Source of the DNA: Phallusia mammillata
Taxonomy: Eukaryota; Chordata; Ascidiacea; Phlebobranchia; Ascidiidae
DNA: 64,000 nucleotides
Direction: 5' to 3'
Assembly (NCBI GenBank): GCA_003260075.1
Contig: QLIY01000296.1
Location: 62,001 to 126,000, forward strand
Shown: positions 60,118 to 64,000 of the stretch, in pieces
Position numbering within the stretch: position 1 is the first letter of the stretch
Layout: each line of letters starts with the position of its first letter
The notes under the pieces: model-generated
What the model was told of the DNA's origin: nothing
Seen by the model: only the letters and a program-made list of their open reading frames with translations
Databases searched by the model: none
Made by a program: the position numbers and the translations under genes

Positions 60118-63100
60118 TGACGTCATCATACGTCGACACTGACGTCACAGTTGTTGCGGTCGAACCCCGGCTGTTTTGCATTTGCCGATGTTGTTGACGC
60201 TGTTTTAGCTGCGAATCGTACGCTGCATCCAATGAGAGCAAGGCTTCTTTCAGATCCCGGGTACTTGATTCTGATCTTGTTGTAAAATAAAATAATTTTA
60301 AACTACAATATTACCCTTAAAACTCTTTATTTTATTAATGTTATTTTTTTTGCTTAGGCAGTATACAATTCACAAATAAAAAAAGGGTAAATTAGATAAT
60401 GCTTTTAGTTTTGTCAAGATTTTGGTTCAAAATTATTATTTATTTTTTATTTTTTTGTCAAGTAAATTGATTTTTTAAAGTTTTTAAATCCTTACTTGTG
60501 TAAATCGCTTTTTGCGACTACGGCTCCTTCGGTGGCTCCAACGTCACCAGGAACGTTATTGGCCGTGGGCGTGACGTCATCTTTTCGCGGCGTGTTGCTA
60601 CCGTTGCTCTCACGAAGCAATTCCTCCTGAGTCTCTTCTCGTATTGATGCAGTAGACGGAGGATGGATGGAGGAAAGTGACGATCGACGGGAGGTGTCAT
60701 GTCCCGGTTTTCCTGCTGTTTCGTCGATCATACTAAATCAAAAATGTCGTTTAGTTTAAATATATTCTGAATGAAAAGGCCTTTGTAGTGTTTATAAACC
60801 TTACTTGACCGATTTTGACCGGAGTAAAAGATTCGTTCGTGTTAGGTAAAACATCAATTTTTCCAGAGAATGTCTTGTATTATGCGTGTATTGTAAGTTT
60901 GCGCACTATGCAGTTTTTGAAAGCTTGTCTACCGAAAGCATCGAACATGACGCTATTCGTAGCAAGAATTGTGTTATCGGCCCTAAGTTATGTGAATACT
61001 ACTATTACAATTACCCAGCACAAAGATAATGAATGCCCTTCTACAAAAACTGGTTGCATATATGCATGAACTTCATTGAGTGGTTGCATGCAGAACTAGT
61101 GTTTTATGTATTAACGAGAAGCCCAAGAACCCAAGATGTCACTACACGTACTAAGGGAGTTTTGGAGAAAAAAATGGGTCGTTGAGTATTTTCAAATTTC
61201 ACACACCGCAATAAAATTGATGTTTTCATTTGATAAACACTCAAGCATGTAATACTTTTTGAGAAGGCAATATTGGCCTACAATGGGGTTATTGGTTAAT
61301 CAAGGCCGTTATATCAAATCAGAATGAAAATGAAAAAAAACCTGATAGTGGAAGCTGATCCACCCGTACTGATTCGTTCACCAGACGTTGCCTTATATCC
61401 GTAGTTAAGTAGTAGGACGACAACTCTGTGGTCTGAATAAAAAATATGTAATGAAAATTGTACTTATGTGATATAACTATACGCTGATGAGTTTTGTAAA
61501 ATCGAAATATTTGCAAATCTGTATAAACTTTCGCAAGTGATTTTTATCCACGTGGGTTTCAGTCATTTACTCTATTTGTCGGAAAAACATTTATCCTTAA
61601 GTTAACTTTGCTTTTACCGTTAGCTAAACAAAACTTTTTTTGAAAAAACATCAACAACATATATCCGTCGATATTTTTCTATTTACATGAGCATTTGTTA
61701 CACAAAAGCTAGTTTCCATGACCGGCTTACTCAAACTAGGAAAAAGTGCTACGTTAGTGAAAAATATACATTTTAACAAAAATTACCAATCCAAAACAGA
61801 AGCAACTTTCGAGCTTCTTGTGGTAAGACATGAATCTGAGATACTACAGTGTAGAGGTCAATGTCGCTGGCCAAAGTGACGTCATTCACGCAATCGGTTT
61901 CGTCACCGAGCGCTAAACGCATAAATGCACGCCCACAAAGTCCCTCCACGCATGATGAGTTAACCTTTAACCAAAGAGAAAAAAATGTTTCACATTCAGG
62001 CTAAACCACTTCAGCGACCATTTACACGAGCACGGTGCAAATATATGAGAAATATATGTTACTACATGAGAAAAATGTTACTAGGCTGGATTTGTTTTGA
62101 CAAGCAGTGGCGATTTTTGAAAGTTGACCTGACACTGATTGGGGCAAAGACGTGGCACCGTTCCGTTGGGCTAAAAAGTTGGCCGAACCGATTTAAATTG
62201 ACATTTTGTAAGTGAAGATAAAATTACAAAAGTGATCCGACACATGTCATTGTCAGGATGGCTTACCAAATTCCTACGTATGACAAATACTGTGAATGTC
62301 TTGTATCCAGTTGTATTAAGAATTGTAAATTTTGGCCGTGTGGCCATTCTTCCGTTATTGTCGTCGTGGATGGCTAACGGTTTTAGAAATACAGTGGGGG
62401 ATCTCATGTTTCCCTGTCTTAAAACATGGTCCGTATTGTATATGTGTTTGTCATTTTGTGTAGATAACTTTGTCTTGAGGCAGGGGTGGGCAACCTGCGG
62501 ACCGCGGGCCGCATGCGGTCCTTCATTAAAGCTTGTGCGGCCCGCAGGGACGCTTGGATTTCAAAAGTACTGGCAAACGAGTCCAATTATTACGTATTTT
62601 TGAGCTGATTAATGCGCCTGGTGCTAGTTTTCTGCGATCTGGCAAAATGTGGCTAGAATTAAATACGAATTATACTTGTAGTTAAGCATATTTGGTAAGA
62701 AACAAAGCAAAATCACTTTGTGTGATGCACATGTGCGGCCCTCGATCCAATTTTGACATTTATAATTGGCCCTACAGTAACAAAGGTTGCCCACCCCTGN
62801 GCCCTACAGTAACAAAGGTTGCTCACCCCTGTCTTAAGGTGTCATTTAATGCATGACAGTTTCGATGGCACACAACGAATTATCATCTCCTACATTGCTC
62901 TTCTTACCTCGATAGCTGCTGAAAAATCCAAGATGGCGGCTCTCTGGTCGCCGGTGTGAGCCATGCATTCAGCTCTTGCAAGATACGAACGATACACACC
63001 AGTACCGCCGTTTAAACCTGCAAAGATGGCATTGAAATGTTTATAACACTGGTAAAGGTTTTGGCTTGACTACTGTTGAGGGCACAAAGCGAAGCAGCGC

Positions 63101-64000
63101 CTCAAGTGGATATTAGTAGTGTATTTTAGCATCTACAACAAGTAATTCTTTTGCATGTAAAAATTCAGTGATTTTTACAACTCTTTTAAAGTTACTTAAA
63201 CATGCCTTTAATAATCATTGTAAGAGTCTATTATATTGTTACCCAAAATATATGAAAAATGAAAATGATTTTTTTTGTAAAAACTGTTCATAAACATTCG
63301 GGTTTTATCCAATACGTTTTTTACAAAATATTGGGTTCAAGTCCAAGCAGAAGTAATAACAAAAAAGCGGTTAATTTGAAAAGAAAAGTGTAAACATCGA
63401 CATTTGTTTTACTGTTAGTTGATTGTTACTGCAGTAGCAAAAAGAAAGCAGAACCAACGAGGTTATTAGAACTACACAACAAACAGTCACAGAAGTGAAA
63501 TACCACACTCTTAATTCTACAGCGCAGGGCCGCTTCAAGCTGTCGGGGATGCACCTTATGACGAAAGCGTACAAATAACCTTTTGTCCCAAAAATGACAA
63601 TTAAAAACAGCTGTACTGTCCAATAGATTATCTTTGCAACTACACCCTTAAGGGGCAAAAGTAGTTATGTGCTTGACCTAACCAAGTTTTTTGTTGCATT
63701 AATGAGAATGAATCTTGATGTTTAGTAATCTTTGCAGTCAAAACTTGAACGTTTTTCACACGGGCAAAAAAGGCGAATTTGCCCGATTAGGCTATTTTTA
63801 AATGGCAATTAAAGCACTTTAATTACGTTATCGGGAAACAACCATCCCCTCAATGCACAAACCAAAGTCTTTGCGGTTTCGGCACAGGTGATATCCCTTT
63901 CTTACTTTTCAGTCTGCTCTTGCGCAGATGAAAAATTCGCTGCGGCTCAATTTGGACTTTCACTTTGTCGCGTACGAAGGCAGAGACGACCGACGAGGCC
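57166..64000 (-). CDS. TTC34: TTC34-like tetratricopeptide repeat protein (N-terminal part outside window)
   Basis: Exons (complement): 63906-64000 (partial), 62908-63017, 61787-61964, 61342-61432, 60496-60732, 59936-60275 (with a poly-G gap at 60057-60116), 59387-59601, 58880-59031, 58344-58493, 57166-57379 (stop). Phases agree across all junctions except where the gap prevents checking. TPR helices are visible: YRSYLARAECMAHTGD..AAILDFSAAIE, GDFDEALRHLHVVMELNPND, EFSREGKYSEARDAYSLSLLAD, DYCSRASIYLMEGKEFQACRDYAAAIDID and MESYERHNFQECHDLCEVALSVDDN. A Ser/Thr-rich disordered insert (60496-60732) separates the N- and C-terminal TPR blocks. Order and spacing of the C-terminal half match my memory of vertebrate TTC34. 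Function is a protein-interaction scaffold of unknown role. The donor after 61342 (GTTTTT) is weak. Confidence 0.78.
62481..62831. mobile_element. CAGGGGTGGGCAACC hAT MITE with TSD
   Basis: Starts CAGGGGTGGGCAACCTGCGG and ends GGTTGCTCACCCCTG. Flanks TCTTGAGG (62473-62480) and TCTTAAGG (62832-62839) give an 8-bp duplication with one mismatch. The N at 62800 lies between two copies of the 31-bp right end. In a TTC34-like intron. Confidence 0.85.

Noticed and set aside
1-64000. CRISPR arrays, bacterial operons, phage or viral genes
   Set aside because: No regularly spaced direct repeats; gene structure is animal and spliced; no viral coding sequence recognised.

Overview
This window is eukaryotic. 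It is AT-rich, has short spliced exons with GT/AG introns of roughly 50 bp to about 1.7 kb, and carries genes of animal families. A chordate ciliary (visual-type) opsin, a Hes bHLH-Orange repressor, a LAMP gene with LAMP2-like terminal exons, nucleolin and a TTC34-like gene, all packed within 64 kb, point to an invertebrate chordate. My best guess is a solitary ascidian tunicate (Ciona-like). That assignment is inference.

Layout. 1-14.2 kb (+): a LAMP gene with its 5' end outside the window, four tandem LAMP luminal domains, a Pro/Thr hinge and three alternative membrane-anchor exons. 14.2-20.8 kb: no gene recognised; MITE-like and hAT-end sequences. 20.8-24.8 kb (-): a Hes/Hairy repressor, its last exon damaged by assembly junctions. 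24.8-32.2 kb: no secure gene; CpG-rich patches and several Su(H)-type motifs upstream of Hes. 32.2-43.0 kb (-): nucleolin in 15 coding exons, with two H/ACA-snoRNA-like RNAs in its introns. 44.35-45.59 kb (+): an intronless coiled-coil gene broken by an assembly insertion and a frameshift. 48.06-51.94 kb (+): a nine-exon opsin. 53.5-55.7 kb (+): an orphan seven-transmembrane protein in six exons. 57.2-64.0 kb (-): the 3' part of a TTC34-like TPR gene running off the window.

Two layers overlie the genes. The first is a load of short non-autonomous hAT-like elements (CAG...CTG or TAGTGATG/TAGGGATG ends, 8-bp target-site duplications), several with intact duplications visible. The second is a set of about 30 poly-C or poly-G runs of 9 to 96 bases, mostly lying between two near-identical copies of the same flank. 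The four single N positions behave similarly. I read these as unresolved assembly or haplotype joins, not biology. They break the Hes, coiled-coil and TTC34-like coding sequences and duplicate intron ends of the LAMP and opsin genes.

The genes do not form a pathway. The points that most deserve a second look are the LAMP gene (three phase-matched alternative tails on a duplicated two-domain lumen), the pair of nucleolin intron RNAs with a compensatory base-pair change, and a strong excess of the 8-mer TGACGTCA.
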